NCBI GenBank assembly: GCA_946481075.1
Contig: CAMLMC010000001.1
Coordinates: 310,001-374,000, forward strand
DNA length: 64,000 nt
DNA from: an uncultured Alphaproteobacteria bacterium
GTDB taxonomy: Bacteria > Pseudomonadota > Alphaproteobacteria > Micavibrionales > Micavibrionaceae
Direction: 5' to 3'
Shown here: positions 42,358 to 51,862 of the stretch, one piece after another
How positions within the stretch are numbered: position 1 is the first letter of the stretch
Layout of the letters: every line of letters starts with the position of its first letter
Program-made: the position numbers and the translations under genes
Notes under the pieces: model-generated
What the model was told of the DNA's origin: nothing
Databases searched by the model: none
The model's input: only the letters and a program-made list of their open reading frames with translations

Positions 42358-45261
42358 TTAGAAACCCTTCAGCGGTGATTTATAGGCGTGTTCCATATCA
42401 CGGATGGAAACGACGACATGATTGATTTGCAGGGTGTTGTTTTCAACCACCGTGCCGATTCTGGTTGCGGCATCACCCATGATTTTTTCGAATGCACCTT
42501 TGTCGTGCGGGGCAACAGTTACAACCACGCGGCCCGTGCTTTCCGAGAACAGGAATTTATCAAGACGAAGATCGCTCTGGATACGGATATCCATACCCAG
42601 TCCTGACGCGATACATTTCTTCGCAAGCGTTACGCCGAGGCCGCCAAGATTGACAGGCAGGGCGGAGGCTATCAAATGCCCCTTGTTCGCCGCGCTGATC
42701 TTTTGATAGAGCGCGAGGTTCGCAGGTCCATCCGTTTCCGGCACGTTGTTTCCAAGGTGGCCCTTCATATCGTAATATTCCGATGCGCCGAGTTCGTCCT
42801 TGGTTGTGCCGAGAAGATAAACGATATCGCCCACGGCCTTGGGATCGAGAGATACGGATTGATCGATATTGTCCATCACGCCGATACCGGAAACCAGCAA
42901 GGTCGGCGGAATGGAAATTTGCACCGGTTCATTCGTGGCGTCATAGCCTTTGAAGTCGTTGAACATCGAGTCTTTGCCGGAGATGAACGGGGTTTTGTAA
43001 AGCACGGCGAGATCATAGATCGCTTCGCAGGCGCGTTTCAATTGGCCGAGGCGTTCCGGATCTTCGGAAGAACACCAGCAGAAATTGTCGAGAATTGCGA
43101 GGTGATCAATCGGGCAACCCGCGGCCACGGCGTTACGCACGGCCATATCAAGTGAGGCCGATGCCATGTGATATGTGTCGATATCGGAATAGCGCGGTGC
43201 CAAACCTTGTGACAGAACCGCGCCTTTTGGCGTATCGAGCACAGGGCGTGAGACAGTGGCTTCCGCAAACACGCGGCCCGGACCCTGAAGCGGGCCAAGC
43301 ACGGCAGAGCCCTGAACGTTGTGATCGTACTGTGTTGCCACGAATTCTTTGGAACAGATATTCAGGCGGGACAGCATATGCAGAATTGTTTCCGCATAAT
43401 CCGCCGGTTCCGGCAAATTCGGTTCCTCTTCGCCGCCGCGTGTAAAGGTTGTTTTGAGCGGTGTTTCCGGCAGGCCGTCATGAAGGAATTCCATGTCGAG
43501 GTCCATGATCGTCTCGCCATGCCAAGTCACATGGCATTTGCCGCTATTTGTAAATGTTCCGATAACCCAGCTTTCTGATCCACGCTTTTTCAAAATCGCC
43601 TGCAGTTTTTCAATGTTCTGCGGCGGCACGGCAAGCGTCATGCGTTCTTGTGATTCCGATATCCAGATTTCCCATGGCTGCATGCCCGGATATTTGAGCG
43701 GCACTTTTTCCAGTTCGACATGGAAACCGCCAGTGTCTTGGCCCATTTCGCCAACAGAAGAGGAAAGGCCGCCAGCGCCGTTATCGGTGATCGCGGAATA
43801 AAGTCCGAGGTCGCGTAAATCTTTGACTATCGCGTCAGAGAATTTTTTTTGCGTGATCGGATCGCCAATTTGTACGGCGGTGGCGGGGGAGCCTTCATCG
43901 AGGGCTACGGAGGAGAATGTCGCGCCGTGAATGCCGTCGCGGCCAACCTTGCCGCCAACCATCACGATCAGGTCGCCGACTTGCGCCTTTTTCACATGAC
44001 CCGGTTTGCCGTTGATCTCACGCGGGATCATGCCGATGGTGCCGGCGAAGACGAGCGGTTTGCCGACATAGCGGTCATCGAAATACAAGAACCCTTGCGG
44101 TGTTGGGATGCCGGAACAGTTGCCGCCATGGTTCACGCCATGGATCACGCCTTTCATGATTGTTTCGGGTGCCAGCATCCGGTTGGTCTTGTTCTTGCCG
44201 CGATAATATTCCGGATTGGTGTTCGGGTCGGCAAGGCAGAATCCGTAGCGGTTCAAAACAGGTTTTGCGCCTTGGCCAAAGCCAACGCAGTCACGATTAA
44301 CGCCGACGATGCCTGTGATGGCGCCGCCGAAAGGGTCGAGCGCGGACGGGGAGTTGTGGGTTTCAACCTTGTCCGTGATCAGCCAGTTGTCATCGAATAT
44401 GATACCGCCTGCATTGTCTTTGAAAACAGACACGCAGAAATCTTTGTCACCAAGCGATGTGCGAATGTCTTGTGTCGCACGTTTGATATAGTGCTTGTAA
44501 AGGCCGTCTTTGACTTCGTCGATCGGTGAAGCAAAGATTGTGTGTTTGCAGTGTTCAGACCATGTTTGCGCCAGCGTTTCGATTTCAACGTCCTTAGCCT
44601 TGCGGCCGATTTTTTTGAAATAGGCTTGAACGGCCTGCATATAAAGCAAAGACATGCCGAGCGGGCCACGGCGCGTTCCATCCGCATTTGCAATGCCTTC
44701 TTTGCCGATACGCGCTAGTTCTTCATCGCTGACATTCAAATCAACGTCATCAACGGCGGCGCCTTTGTTGTCGAGGCGCACGCGCGGCACAATCGTTTCC
44801 ATGCCGCCGGATTGTTTATACTCGTTCGCGGCCTTGATAGAGGCGCGTTGGATCAGCGGGTTGTACAATCCTGCCGTGATTTCGCGAACGTCACTCTCGT
44901 TCAATTGGCCTTTGAGCAGAATGAGTTGTGACGAATACACAGGTTGATTGTAATTGAGGGTGAGTGTCGCCAGTTCCTGCACCGTGTGACCGATATTGTC
45001 GGTCACACCGGGAAGAAAACCGATTTCCACCGCCCAGTCGAAATCCCCTTCATCGCCGCGCGTCAGAATTTTCTGCGTGACCGGATTGACGAATGATTTT
45101 GCGAGTGCCTGCAAATTGGCGGGGCTGCCAATATCGTCTTCGACCGTGTACACATCGACGATTTTTGCCGATGCCTTTTTGCCTGATTTTGCGATAGAGC
45201 CTTCCAGTGTTTTGGCGCGGCCATCTTCGGATGTGGTGATAACTTCGATGCGTTGGGACAT
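42358..45261 (-). CDS. purL: FGAM synthase synthetase subunit, long form (PurL)
   Basis: The 967-residue subunit catalyses ATP-dependent amidation of FGAR. It is far longer than the small PurL (about 740) that works with PurS and PurQ, and carries an extra N-terminal region (about 1-200) that would include the PurS-like domain. Conserved points: ETLAQTWSEHCKHT (linker/catalytic helix), KVETHNSPSALDPFGGAITG, GGLSSSVGEMGQDTGG and PFISGKDSMFNDF, typical of the AIR synthase-related fold in tandem. With the 275-residue PurQ it totals about 1240 residues, the length of a single-chain enzyme. No purS is nearby. It lies inverted within the nuo locus. Confidence 0.92.
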   Translation of the reverse strand: MSQRIEVITTSEDGRAKTLEGSIAKSGKKASAKIVDVYTVEDDIGSPANLQALAKSFVNPVTQKILTRGDEGDFDWAVEIGFLPGVTDNIGHTVQELATLTLNYNQPVYSSQLILLKGQLNESDVREITAGLYNPLIQRASIKAANEYKQSGGMETIVPRVRLDNKGAAVDDVDLNVSDEELARIGKEGIANADGTRRGPLGMSLLYMQAVQAYFKKIGRKAKDVEIETLAQTWSEHCKHTIFASPIDEVKDGLYKHYIKRATQDIRTSLGDKDFCVSVFKDNAGGIIFDDNWLITDKVETHNSPSALDPFGGAITGIVGVNRDCVGFGQGAKPVLNRYGFCLADPNTNPEYYRGKNKTNRMLAPETIMKGVIHGVNHGGNCSGIPTPQGFLYFDDRYVGKPLVFAGTIGMIPREINGKPGHVKKAQVGDLIVMVGGKVGRDGIHGATFSSVALDEGSPATAVQIGDPITQKKFSDAIVKDLRDLGLYSAITDNGAGGLSSSVGEMGQDTGGFHVELEKVPLKYPGMQPWEIWISESQERMTLAVPPQNIEKLQAILKKRGSESWVIGTFTNSGKCHVTWHGETIMDLDMEFLHDGLPETPLKTTFTRGGEEEPNLPEPADYAETILHMLSRLNICSKEFVATQYDHNVQGSAVLGPLQGPGRVFAEATVSRPVLDTPKGAVLSQGLAPRYSDIDTYHMASASLDMAVRNAVAAGCPIDHLAILDNFCWCSSEDPERLGQLKRACEAIYDLAVLYKTPFISGKDSMFNDFKGYDATNEPVQISIPPTLLVSGIGVMDNIDQSVSLDPKAVGDIVYLLGTTKDELGASEYYDMKGHLGNNVPETDGPANLALYQKISAANKGHLIASALPVNLGGLGVTLAKKCIASGLGMDIRIQSDLRLDKFLFSESTGRVVVTVAPHDKGAFEKIMGDAATRIGTVVENNTLQINHVVVSIRDMEHAYKSPLKGF

Positions 45262-45330
45262 GGCCTTTCATAGCCGATTAGAGGTCCCAAAGACAAAGGA
45301 AAAATCACCCAAAATAGCCATTTTCAACGA

Positions 45331-45399
45331 TGTCATCCTGAGTGCAGCGAAGGATCTTATGGGATCCTTCAGTCGCCTATGGCCCGTTCAGGATGGCAG
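45331..45399. repeat. Palindromic intergenic repeat (REP-like)
   Basis: Between purL and the TrmH-like gene lies an element with outer arms TGTCATCCTGA (45331-45341) and TTCAGGATGGCA (45388-45399, one mismatch) and inner arms GAAGGATC/GATCCTTC. The wording TCATCCTGAG-AGCGAAGGATC is a widely scattered intergenic palindrome in bacterial genomes. It may be a miniature mobile element or a transcript-stabilising hairpin. The rest of the gap 45262-45411 holds nothing else. Confidence 0.6.
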
Positions 45400-45411
45400 G
45401 GCTTAAGCCTG

Positions 45412-46218
45412 TCATTTCCAGGGCTCCATCGCGGCATAGAGCATAATCCCCGTGGCAATGGCGAGGTTAAGCGAATCCGCGCGGCCATTCATCGGCAATT
45501 TTACCGTCTGGTGGACGGCGTCCTGAATTTCCGGCGTAATGCCCGCCTGTTCGTTGCCCATAACAAGGATCATCGGTTTTTTATAATCGGCTTCCCGGAA
45601 ATCAACGGTGCGGTCATTGAGGGCGGTGGCAATAACGGATCCGGACCAGCCGGAAACAAGGTCCAGAAATTCGGCCTTGGAAACTGGCACCACTGGAATG
45701 GAAAAAGTGGAGCCCATGGTCGCACGGATGGCCTCCACCGAAAAGGGGTCGCAGCACTGGCCTATCAGGATGACGCCGTCCGCACCGACGCCGTCCACCG
45801 TGCGGATAATCGTGCCGAGATTGCCGGGGTCGCGCACTTCCTCAAGCGCCACCCAGCATTTAGAATGGGATGGATCGATATCTTTCAAACTGCCGTAGCG
45901 TTGCTTAAACACCCCCATCACCATTTGCGGGTTTTCCTTGCGGGAGAGTTTTTCGAGGACGGCTTCCCCGACTTTCAAGCACAAACCGCCGCGTGCCGAG
46001 GTTGCATCAATCGCGCGTTGCAGCCCTTCATGCATTTCTGCGTCTTCAGAAAACACCAGTTGTTCCGGCACCACGCCGCAATCCAGCCCTTCAAGGATGG
46101 AGCGCAGCCCTTCGGCCACAAAAAGCCCCGTTTCCTTGCGATATTTGCGCAGGAACAGCGAATTGATCGCCTTTATTTTCGGGTTCGAGGGGGAGGTGAT
46201 GTGTTCAATACGGGCCAT
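45412..46218 (-). CDS. TrmH/SpoU-family RNA 2'-O-methyltransferase
   Basis: A 268-residue SPOUT-class methyltransferase that would 2'-O-methylate rRNA or tRNA ribose using SAM. The start at 46218 (MARIEHITSPSNPK) overlaps the preceding stop as TAATG; the frame is open upstream but without sense. N-terminal substrate-binding domain (NSLFLRKYRKETGLFVAEG), then the knotted catalytic domain with motif 1 LEEVRDPGNLGTIIRT, motif 2 ILVMGNEQAGI and motif 3 LPMNGRADSLNLAIATGIML. The order fits RlmB/TrmH-like enzymes of the 23S rRNA type; the exact target cannot be told. Confidence 0.88.
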   Translation of the reverse strand: MARIEHITSPSNPKIKAINSLFLRKYRKETGLFVAEGLRSILEGLDCGVVPEQLVFSEDAEMHEGLQRAIDATSARGGLCLKVGEAVLEKLSRKENPQMVMGVFKQRYGSLKDIDPSHSKCWVALEEVRDPGNLGTIIRTVDGVGADGVILIGQCCDPFSVEAIRATMGSTFSIPVVPVSKAEFLDLVSGWSGSVIATALNDRTVDFREADYKKPMILVMGNEQAGITPEIQDAVHQTVKLPMNGRADSLNLAIATGIMLYAAMEPWK

Positions 46219-47132
46219 TATGCACTCCATCTTGCAAACATGGATGTAGCGAGGGGGCGGGATTTTGTCTGATCCATTAATAGAAGTTCGCCGTAATCGC
46301 GCGTGCCCTTTCGATCGCCGAGCGCATCTTTCATCATATGGTCGAGCGTGAGCGGGGAGAGGCGCAGGGCGTAGGCGGTGAGGATCATGAACTGTGCGTC
46401 GTCTGACAATAATTCCGCGCAGTTTTTGAGCATGGGGGCAACATCGGTTTCGAATCTCCACACCTCGCCATCGGGCCCGCGGCCATAGCGGGGCGGGTCG
46501 AGCAGGATGCCATCATATTTATTGCCGCGGCGGATTTCGCGAGCCACGAAAGCGGCGGCATCATCGCAAATCCAGCGGATTTTGCTTATTCCAAGGCCGC
46601 TTGCCTCTTGGTTCTCCTTGCACCATCCGATGGCTTTTTTTGACGCGTCAACATGGGTCACTTCCGCGCCATTGGCGGCGGCTATCAGGCTTGCCGCGCC
46701 TGTATAAGCAAAAAGATTCAAAAGTTTGAAAGGTCTTTTTAATGTTTTGCTTGATGATTTGATTTGATCCGCCATCCACTGCCAATGCGGCCTTTGCTCC
46801 GGAAACAGGCCCATGTGGCGATAGCTCATCAGGCGGCAAAGCATGGTTGCCCCTTCGACCTCGACCGGCCAGCTTTCAGGCAGTTTCCCTTTTTGCGTCC
46901 AGCTTCCTTTTTCCTCATCTTCTTTTTCCGAGGCGTTGGTAAAAACCGCATCGGCCTTCTTCCATTCGGATTCGGGCAGGGAGGGAGACCATAGCGCTTG
47001 AGGCTCGGGACGGCTCACTGTTATTTTCCCGAATCTCTCCAGTTTACGTCCGTTGCCGCTATCCAGCAGGACATAATTTTGCCAACCATTCTCAATTACG
47101 ATATTCGGGGTAAAATCACTCATGCACATCAT
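46218..47132 (-). CDS. Class I SAM-dependent methyltransferase (RlmI/RlmK-like)
   Basis: A Rossmann-fold methyltransferase of 304 residues (301 if the later ATG at 47123 is used). Motifs: SAM-binding LLNLFAYTGAASLIAAANG (about 138-156), VDASKKAIGWCKEN, the acidic CDDAAAFV and the catalytic DPPRYGRGPDG. DPPRYGRG resembles RlmI/RlmK and related 23S rRNA cytosine or guanine methyltransferases, but the N-terminal PUA domain of RlmI is not evident. The stop overlaps the start of the TrmH-like gene by 1 bp, so the two RNA methyltransferases are one operon, inverted within the nuo locus and divergent from nuoG. Confidence 0.82.
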   Translation of the reverse strand: MMCMSDFTPNIVIENGWQNYVLLDSGNGRKLERFGKITVSRPEPQALWSPSLPESEWKKADAVFTNASEKEDEEKGSWTQKGKLPESWPVEVEGATMLCRLMSYRHMGLFPEQRPHWQWMADQIKSSSKTLKRPFKLLNLFAYTGAASLIAAANGAEVTHVDASKKAIGWCKENQEASGLGISKIRWICDDAAAFVAREIRRGNKYDGILLDPPRYGRGPDGEVWRFETDVAPMLKNCAELLSDDAQFMILTAYALRLSPLTLDHMMKDALGDRKGTRDYGELLLMDQTKSRPLATSMFARWSA

Positions 47133-47211
47133 ATAAACGCTTTGATTGGATTTGTAAAAAGGGTATATAAGGCCCTAAATTATAGACCCCTCGGATTATA
47201 AGTATTATCCC

Positions 47212-49215
47212 ATGCCAAAACTCAAAATTAACGATCAGGAAATAGAAGTCGCCCCGGGAACAAGTATCCTTCAGGCCGCCGAACAGCTGGGGATCGAAGT
47301 CCCGCGCTTTTGTTACCATGACCGTTTGAGCGTTCCCGCCAACTGCCGTATGTGCCTTGTCGAACTGGAAGGCGCGCCAAAACCTGTCGCAAGCTGTGCC
47401 ATGGCGTGTGGCGACAACATGGTTGTCCGCACCAATTCGGATAAAAGCCAGAAGGCCCGCAAAGGCGTGATGGAAATGCTCCTCATCAACCACCCCCTCG
47501 ATTGCCCGATTTGCGATCAGGGCGGGGAGTGCGATTTGCAGGATCAGGCCGTGGCGTACGGTTATGACCGCTCGCGTTACGATGAGAACAAACGCGCGGT
47601 AAAGGACAAGGATTTCGGTCCGCTGATTTCCACCGCCATGAACCGCTGCATCAACTGTACGCGTTGCATCCGTTTTGCCGAAGAAATCGCGGGGATCGAT
47701 GATCTCGGCCAGCTCAATCGTGGCGAAGATTCCGAAATAGGCACATTTATCGGCGGCGCGATCGGCACCGAGCTTTCGGGCAACCTGATCGATGTTTGCC
47801 CTGTCGGTGCGCTCATTTCCAAGCCGTATAAATTCAAGGCCCGTCCGTGGGAATTGAAAAAAACCGAAACTATCGATGTGATGGATGCCGTGGGCGCCAA
47901 TATCCGCGTTGATTCCCGTGGGTCCGAAGTCATGCGCGTTTTGCCGCGCCTTCATGAAGGAATCAATGAAGAATGGATTGATGACCGCACGCGCTTTGCC
48001 TATGACGGCCTGAAATATGCGCGTCTGGACCGCCCGTATGTGCGTAAAAACGGCAAGTTGCAACCGGCCAGCTGGGATGAAGCTTTTGCCGTTGTTGCCG
48101 ATAAACTCAAAACCGCAAACGCCTCAAAAATGGCGGCGTATGCCGGTGACCTTGCCGATGTGGAATCGATGCTCGCCCTAAAAGATCTGATGCGCACGCT
48201 CGGCGTCACCAATCTGGAATGCCGCGTTGATGGCACGAATTATGATGTGTCGAACCGCGCCGGTTATGTGTTCGGCAGCGGTATAGCCGGAATCGAGCAA
48301 GCCGATGCGATTTTGCTGATCGGTACCAATCCGCGCAAAGAGGCGGCTATTATCAATGCGCGCATTCGCAAGACATGGCTCGATAAACGCATCAAGATCG
48401 GCGTCATCGGCGAGGAGTCGGACCTGAATTATCCGCATAAATTTATCGGCGGTGATTTGTCGGCGCTGGGTAATGCAAAATCATTCTTCGATGGGGCGCA
48501 AAAGCCGATGGTGATTGTCGGTGCGGGCGCGTTCGCCGATGCATCCGTTCAGGGAACGGTTCGCGCCTTCGCCGAAAGTGTCGGCGTGGTGAAAGATGGC
48601 TGGAACGGTTTCAACGTCCTGCATACAGCCGCGAGCCGTGTGGGCGCGATCGAAATCGGTTTCACATCCACAAACGGCTTTAACGCAGGCGATATGGATG
48701 TCGTTTACCTGCTCGGTGTTGATAACAACGAAACGCTGTCACACATTAAATCAAATGCATTTGTGATTTATCAGGGGCATCATGGCGATGCCGGTGCGCA
48801 CCGTGCCGATGTCATCCTGCCGGGTGCGGCGTATACCGAAAAATCCGGGCTGTACGTTAACACCGAAGGGCGCGTTCAGATGGCGAAGAAGGCCGTCGAT
48901 GCTCCGGGTGAGGCGAAAGAAGACTGGAAAATTCTGCGTGCATTGTCTGACCGTACCGGCAAGACATTGCCGTATGATGACCTGTTCGCACTGCGTCACC
49001 GTCTGGTGGAAGAATTCTCATTCTTCCAAAATCTCGACCAACTGCCTCATCTGAAATGGGGTGCGTTCGGTTCGTCCGGAGCGGCCGGTGGTTCCCTGAA
49101 ATCATCTGTTCAGGACTTTTACCTGACAAATGTCATCACACGCGCGTCGAAAACAATGCAGGAATGTTCCCGCATCTTCACGCATGGCGAACAAATTCTG
49201 GAGGCGGCTGAGTAA
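47212..49215 (+). CDS. nuoG: NADH-quinone oxidoreductase subunit G
   Basis: A 667-residue Fe-S subunit of complex I. The N-terminal part holds the 2Fe-2S N1b ligands (CYHDRLSVPANCRMC and VASCAM), the 4Fe-4S N5 ligands (HPLDCPICDQGGECDLQD, His plus three Cys) and the N4 ligands (NRCINCTRCIR with a distal Cys in DVCPVGAL). The C-terminal molybdopterin-like domain lacks a cofactor site. The length suits alphaproteobacterial NuoG, shorter than the 900-residue enterobacterial form. It has its own promoter region because the upstream block is inverted. No clear ribosome site is seen before the ATG. Confidence 0.96.
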   Translation: MPKLKINDQEIEVAPGTSILQAAEQLGIEVPRFCYHDRLSVPANCRMCLVELEGAPKPVASCAMACGDNMVVRTNSDKSQKARKGVMEMLLINHPLDCPICDQGGECDLQDQAVAYGYDRSRYDENKRAVKDKDFGPLISTAMNRCINCTRCIRFAEEIAGIDDLGQLNRGEDSEIGTFIGGAIGTELSGNLIDVCPVGALISKPYKFKARPWELKKTETIDVMDAVGANIRVDSRGSEVMRVLPRLHEGINEEWIDDRTRFAYDGLKYARLDRPYVRKNGKLQPASWDEAFAVVADKLKTANASKMAAYAGDLADVESMLALKDLMRTLGVTNLECRVDGTNYDVSNRAGYVFGSGIAGIEQADAILLIGTNPRKEAAIINARIRKTWLDKRIKIGVIGEESDLNYPHKFIGGDLSALGNAKSFFDGAQKPMVIVGAGAFADASVQGTVRAFAESVGVVKDGWNGFNVLHTAASRVGAIEIGFTSTNGFNAGDMDVVYLLGVDNNETLSHIKSNAFVIYQGHHGDAGAHRADVILPGAAYTEKSGLYVNTEGRVQMAKKAVDAPGEAKEDWKILRALSDRTGKTLPYDDLFALRHRLVEEFSFFQNLDQLPHLKWGAFGSSGAAGGSLKSSVQDFYLTNVITRASKTMQECSRIFTHGEQILEAAE

Positions 49216-49216
49216 C

Positions 49217-49624
49217 ATGACAAAACGCACAACATTGGAACAGGTTCAGGAATTCCACGAAACATACGGGCTGCCCGTCCGCAATGACATTGATCTGTCC
49301 TGCGAGCAGACGAAACAGCTTCGTATCAATCTGCTTCAGGAAGAACTGGATGAATTGAAAGAGGCGCTGGCCAACAACGACCCGCAGGAAACACTCGATG
49401 CTCTCATCGATCTTCAATATGTTCTGGATGGCGCGTTCCTGTCATTCGGTCTGCAGGCCGTGAAGGACTTAGCGTTTGACGAAGTCCACCGTTCGAACAT
49501 GAGCAAACTCGGCGCGGATGGCAAACCGATCCGCCGCGAAGGCGATGGCAAGGTCATGAAGGGCCCGAACTATTTTGCGCCGGACCTCGGCAAATTCATC
49601 AAGAAAGACAAGGACGCGGCGTGA
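49217..49624 (+). CDS. All-alpha NTP pyrophosphatase (MazG/HisE-like) between nuoG and nuoH
   Basis: A 135-residue protein that starts 1 bp after the nuoG stop and overlaps nuoH. It shows the metal-binding pattern of the all-alpha NTP-PPase superfamily: [13 protein letters not shown] (Glu-Glu-x-x-Glu, about 36-48) and, after a loop, [17 protein letters not shown] (Glu-x-x-Asp, about 55-71). Such enzymes hydrolyse noncanonical or phosphoribosyl nucleotides to the monophosphate and pyrophosphate, as dimers. MazG, HisE or dUTPase-type subfamily cannot be decided. Lys-rich C-terminus. Insertion into the complex I locus with tight spacing on both sides is unusual. Confidence 0.82.
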   Translation: MTKRTTLEQVQEFHETYGLPVRNDIDLSCEQTKQLRINLLQEELDELKEALANNDPQETLDALIDLQYVLDGAFLSFGLQAVKDLAFDEVHRSNMSKLGADGKPIRREGDGKVMKGPNYFAPDLGKFIKKDKDAA

Positions 49625-50640
49625 TGATTGACGCGGAATTTATGAACACTTATGGCTGGCCCTTGCTGCTGATCCTCGGACATATCGGGGCAATCGTCGG
49701 CTCGATCCTGCTCGTGATGGCCTATTATACCTATGCGGAACGTAAGGTTCTGGGCGCGATGCAGCGCCGTCAGGGACCGATGACCGTTGGCCCGTTTGGC
49801 CTCTTACAACCAATTGCCGATGGTCTGAAACTTCTCTCCAAGGAAACGATTATCCCGTCACAGGCGAACAAGCCGGTGTTCCTGATTGCGCCGATGCTGA
49901 CCTTTGCCCTGGCGCTTGTCGCGTGGGCGGTAATTCCCGTCGATGCCGGGCTCGTTCTGGCCGATATCAATGTCGGTATTCTCTATCTTTTCGCGATCTC
50001 GTCGATGGGAGTCTACGGCATTATCATGGCGGGCTGGGCGTCCAACTCCAAATACGCGTTCCTTGGTGGCATGCGTTCTGCCTCGCAGATGGTGTCCTAT
50101 GAAGTATCCATGGGCCTCGTCATCGTTTGCGTTCTGCTCTGCGTTGGATCTTTGAACCTGACCGAAATCATCGTGGCGGACCGCCCGTGGTGGATGCAGG
50201 TTTTACTATTCCCGATGTTGATCGTCTTCCTCGTGTCGATCCTCGCTGAATGCAACCGTGCGCCGTTTGACTTGCCGGAAGGTGAATCCGAAATCACCGG
50301 CGGCTTTATGGTGGAATATTCCGCGATGACATTCGCCCTGTTCTTCCTCGGCGAATATACCAACATGATTTTGATGTCGGCGATGACGGTCGTTCTCTTC
50401 CTCGGCGGCTGGTTGCCGCCATTCGGGATCGAGGCGCTCGCAATTGTCCCCGGCTTCATCTGGTTTATCCTGAAAACCTTCCTGATCATGTTCTTCTTTT
50501 TGTGGGCGAGGGCGACTTTCCCGCGCTACCGTTATGATCAACTCATGCGTCTGGGCTGGAAAATCTTCCTGCCGTTTACGCTGCTCTGGGTTCTCGTGAT
50601 TGCCGGAACGTTGATCTACATGGATGCGTTGCCGAATTAA
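49624..50640 (+). CDS. nuoH: NADH-quinone oxidoreductase subunit H
   Basis: The 338-residue membrane subunit forms the quinone entry with NuoB and NuoD. It has eight membrane segments. Signature loops: [47 protein letters not shown] and [15 protein letters not shown]. The ATG at 49624 overlaps the preceding TGA; a GTG 3 bp earlier is equally possible. Key acidic and Arg residues of the quinone channel are all present. Followed after 11 bp by nuoI. Confidence 0.96.
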   Translation: MIDAEFMNTYGWPLLLILGHIGAIVGSILLVMAYYTYAERKVLGAMQRRQGPMTVGPFGLLQPIADGLKLLSKETIIPSQANKPVFLIAPMLTFALALVAWAVIPVDAGLVLADINVGILYLFAISSMGVYGIIMAGWASNSKYAFLGGMRSASQMVSYEVSMGLVIVCVLLCVGSLNLTEIIVADRPWWMQVLLFPMLIVFLVSILAECNRAPFDLPEGESEITGGFMVEYSAMTFALFFLGEYTNMILMSAMTVVLFLGGWLPPFGIEALAIVPGFIWFILKTFLIMFFFLWARATFPRYRYDQLMRLGWKIFLPFTLLWVLVIAGTLIYMDALPN

Positions 50641-50651
50641 GGTGTGATTGA

Positions 50652-51134
50652 ATGAAAAACTTTCTGAATTCCTTTTTGTTGATCGAGATTGTGAAGGGCA
50701 TGGCCCTCACGCTCAAATACATGTTCTTCATGCCGCGCGTGACGATCAACTATCCGTATGAGAAAGGGCCATTGTCAACGCGCTTCCGCGGCGAACATGC
50801 CCTGCGCCGTTACCCGAACGGGGAAGAGCGTTGCATCGCCTGTAAGCTCTGCGAGGCGATTTGCCCGGCGCTGGCGATTACGATCGAGGCTGAACCGCGC
50901 GAAGATGGTTCCCGCCGCACGACCCGTTACGACATCGACATGACCAAATGTATTTACTGTGGCCTGTGCCAAGAGGCATGTCCGGTCGATGCGATTGTCG
51001 AGGGTCCGAATTTCGAATTCGCCACCGAAACCCGTGAAGAGCTGTTCTATAATAAAGAAAAGCTGCTTGAAAACGGTGACAAGTGGGAAGCGCAAATCGC
51101 CCGCAACCTCGCCGCCGAAGCGGCCTATCGTTAA
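50652..51134 (+). CDS. nuoI: NADH-quinone oxidoreductase subunit I
   Basis: A 160-residue ferredoxin-like subunit that carries clusters N6a and N6b. Two 4Fe-4S motifs are visible: [13 protein letters not shown] and [13 protein letters not shown]. An N-terminal amphipathic region ([20 protein letters not shown]) anchors it to the membrane arm. The length is typical. Followed after 5 bp by a pseudouridine synthase gene instead of nuoJ. Confidence 0.97.
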   Translation: MKNFLNSFLLIEIVKGMALTLKYMFFMPRVTINYPYEKGPLSTRFRGEHALRRYPNGEERCIACKLCEAICPALAITIEAEPREDGSRRTTRYDIDMTKCIYCGLCQEACPVDAIVEGPNFEFATETREELFYNKEKLLENGDKWEAQIARNLAAEAAYR

Positions 51135-51139
51135 TCGTT

Positions 51140-51862
51140 ATGGCAGGTGGTAAGGTTCGGCTCGACCGTCTGCTGGCCAATCTTGGTTATGGATCACGCA
51201 AAGATGTGACGAAGGCTATTAAATCAGGCCTCGTCAAACTCAATAATGTCGCTCTGACCGATCCTTCCGGACAGTTTGATCCGGTTCTGATGCGCGATGC
51301 CACATATGAGGGTATCCAGCTTGAACCACCATCGCCGCTCACCGTTCTGCTTCATAAACCCCGCGGCTATACATGCTCCACCGATGAAGACGGCGATCTG
51401 GTTTATGACCTGATGCCGTGGCGCTGGCAAATCCGTACGCCGGTTTTGTCAACGGCCGGGCGTCTCGACAAAGATTCAACAGGGTTGGTTCTGCTGACTG
51501 ATGACGGTCAGCTGCTCCACCGGATTATTTCCCCAAAGGTGCATGTTGGAAAACATTATCGCGTGTCGTTGCGTGACCCTTTAAAAGGCAACGAGGCAGG
51601 GCTTTTTGCCTCCGGCGAATTTTGCATGACGAATGACAACAAACCGCTAAAGCCTGCGATCTGGAAACCGGAAGGTGAGAAGAACGGCATTATGATTCTG
51701 CAGGAAGGGCGATACCACCAGATTCGCCGCATGTTTTCCGCGCTAGGCAATCATGTTGAAGATCTCCACCGCTTTCAACTGGGCGGTTTGAGCCTGGATG
51801 ATTTGCCGGAAGGCGAATACAGGATGTTAGGCGAAGATGATATCGCCGCTATTTTTGCCTAG
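51140..51862 (+). CDS. RsuA/RluB-family rRNA pseudouridine synthase
   Basis: A 240-residue enzyme that isomerises a specific uridine in rRNA. It has an N-terminal S4 RNA-binding domain (about 5-45, VRLDRLLANLGYGSRKDV), then the catalytic domain with the active-site Asp in GRLDKDSTGLVLLTDDG (about 113-129), the VHVGKHYRVSL strand and EGRYHQIRRMFSALGNHV. It starts at ATG 51140, 5 bp after nuoI, so it is probably transcribed with nuoG-nuoI. RsuA (16S) versus RluB/RluE/RluF (23S) cannot be separated with confidence. It ends 4 bp into the convergent PagL-like gene. Confidence 0.88.
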   Translation: MAGGKVRLDRLLANLGYGSRKDVTKAIKSGLVKLNNVALTDPSGQFDPVLMRDATYEGIQLEPPSPLTVLLHKPRGYTCSTDEDGDLVYDLMPWRWQIRTPVLSTAGRLDKDSTGLVLLTDDGQLLHRIISPKVHVGKHYRVSLRDPLKGNEAGLFASGEFCMTNDNKPLKPAIWKPEGEKNGIMILQEGRYHQIRRMFSALGNHVEDLHRFQLGGLSLDDLPEGEYRMLGEDDIAAIFA

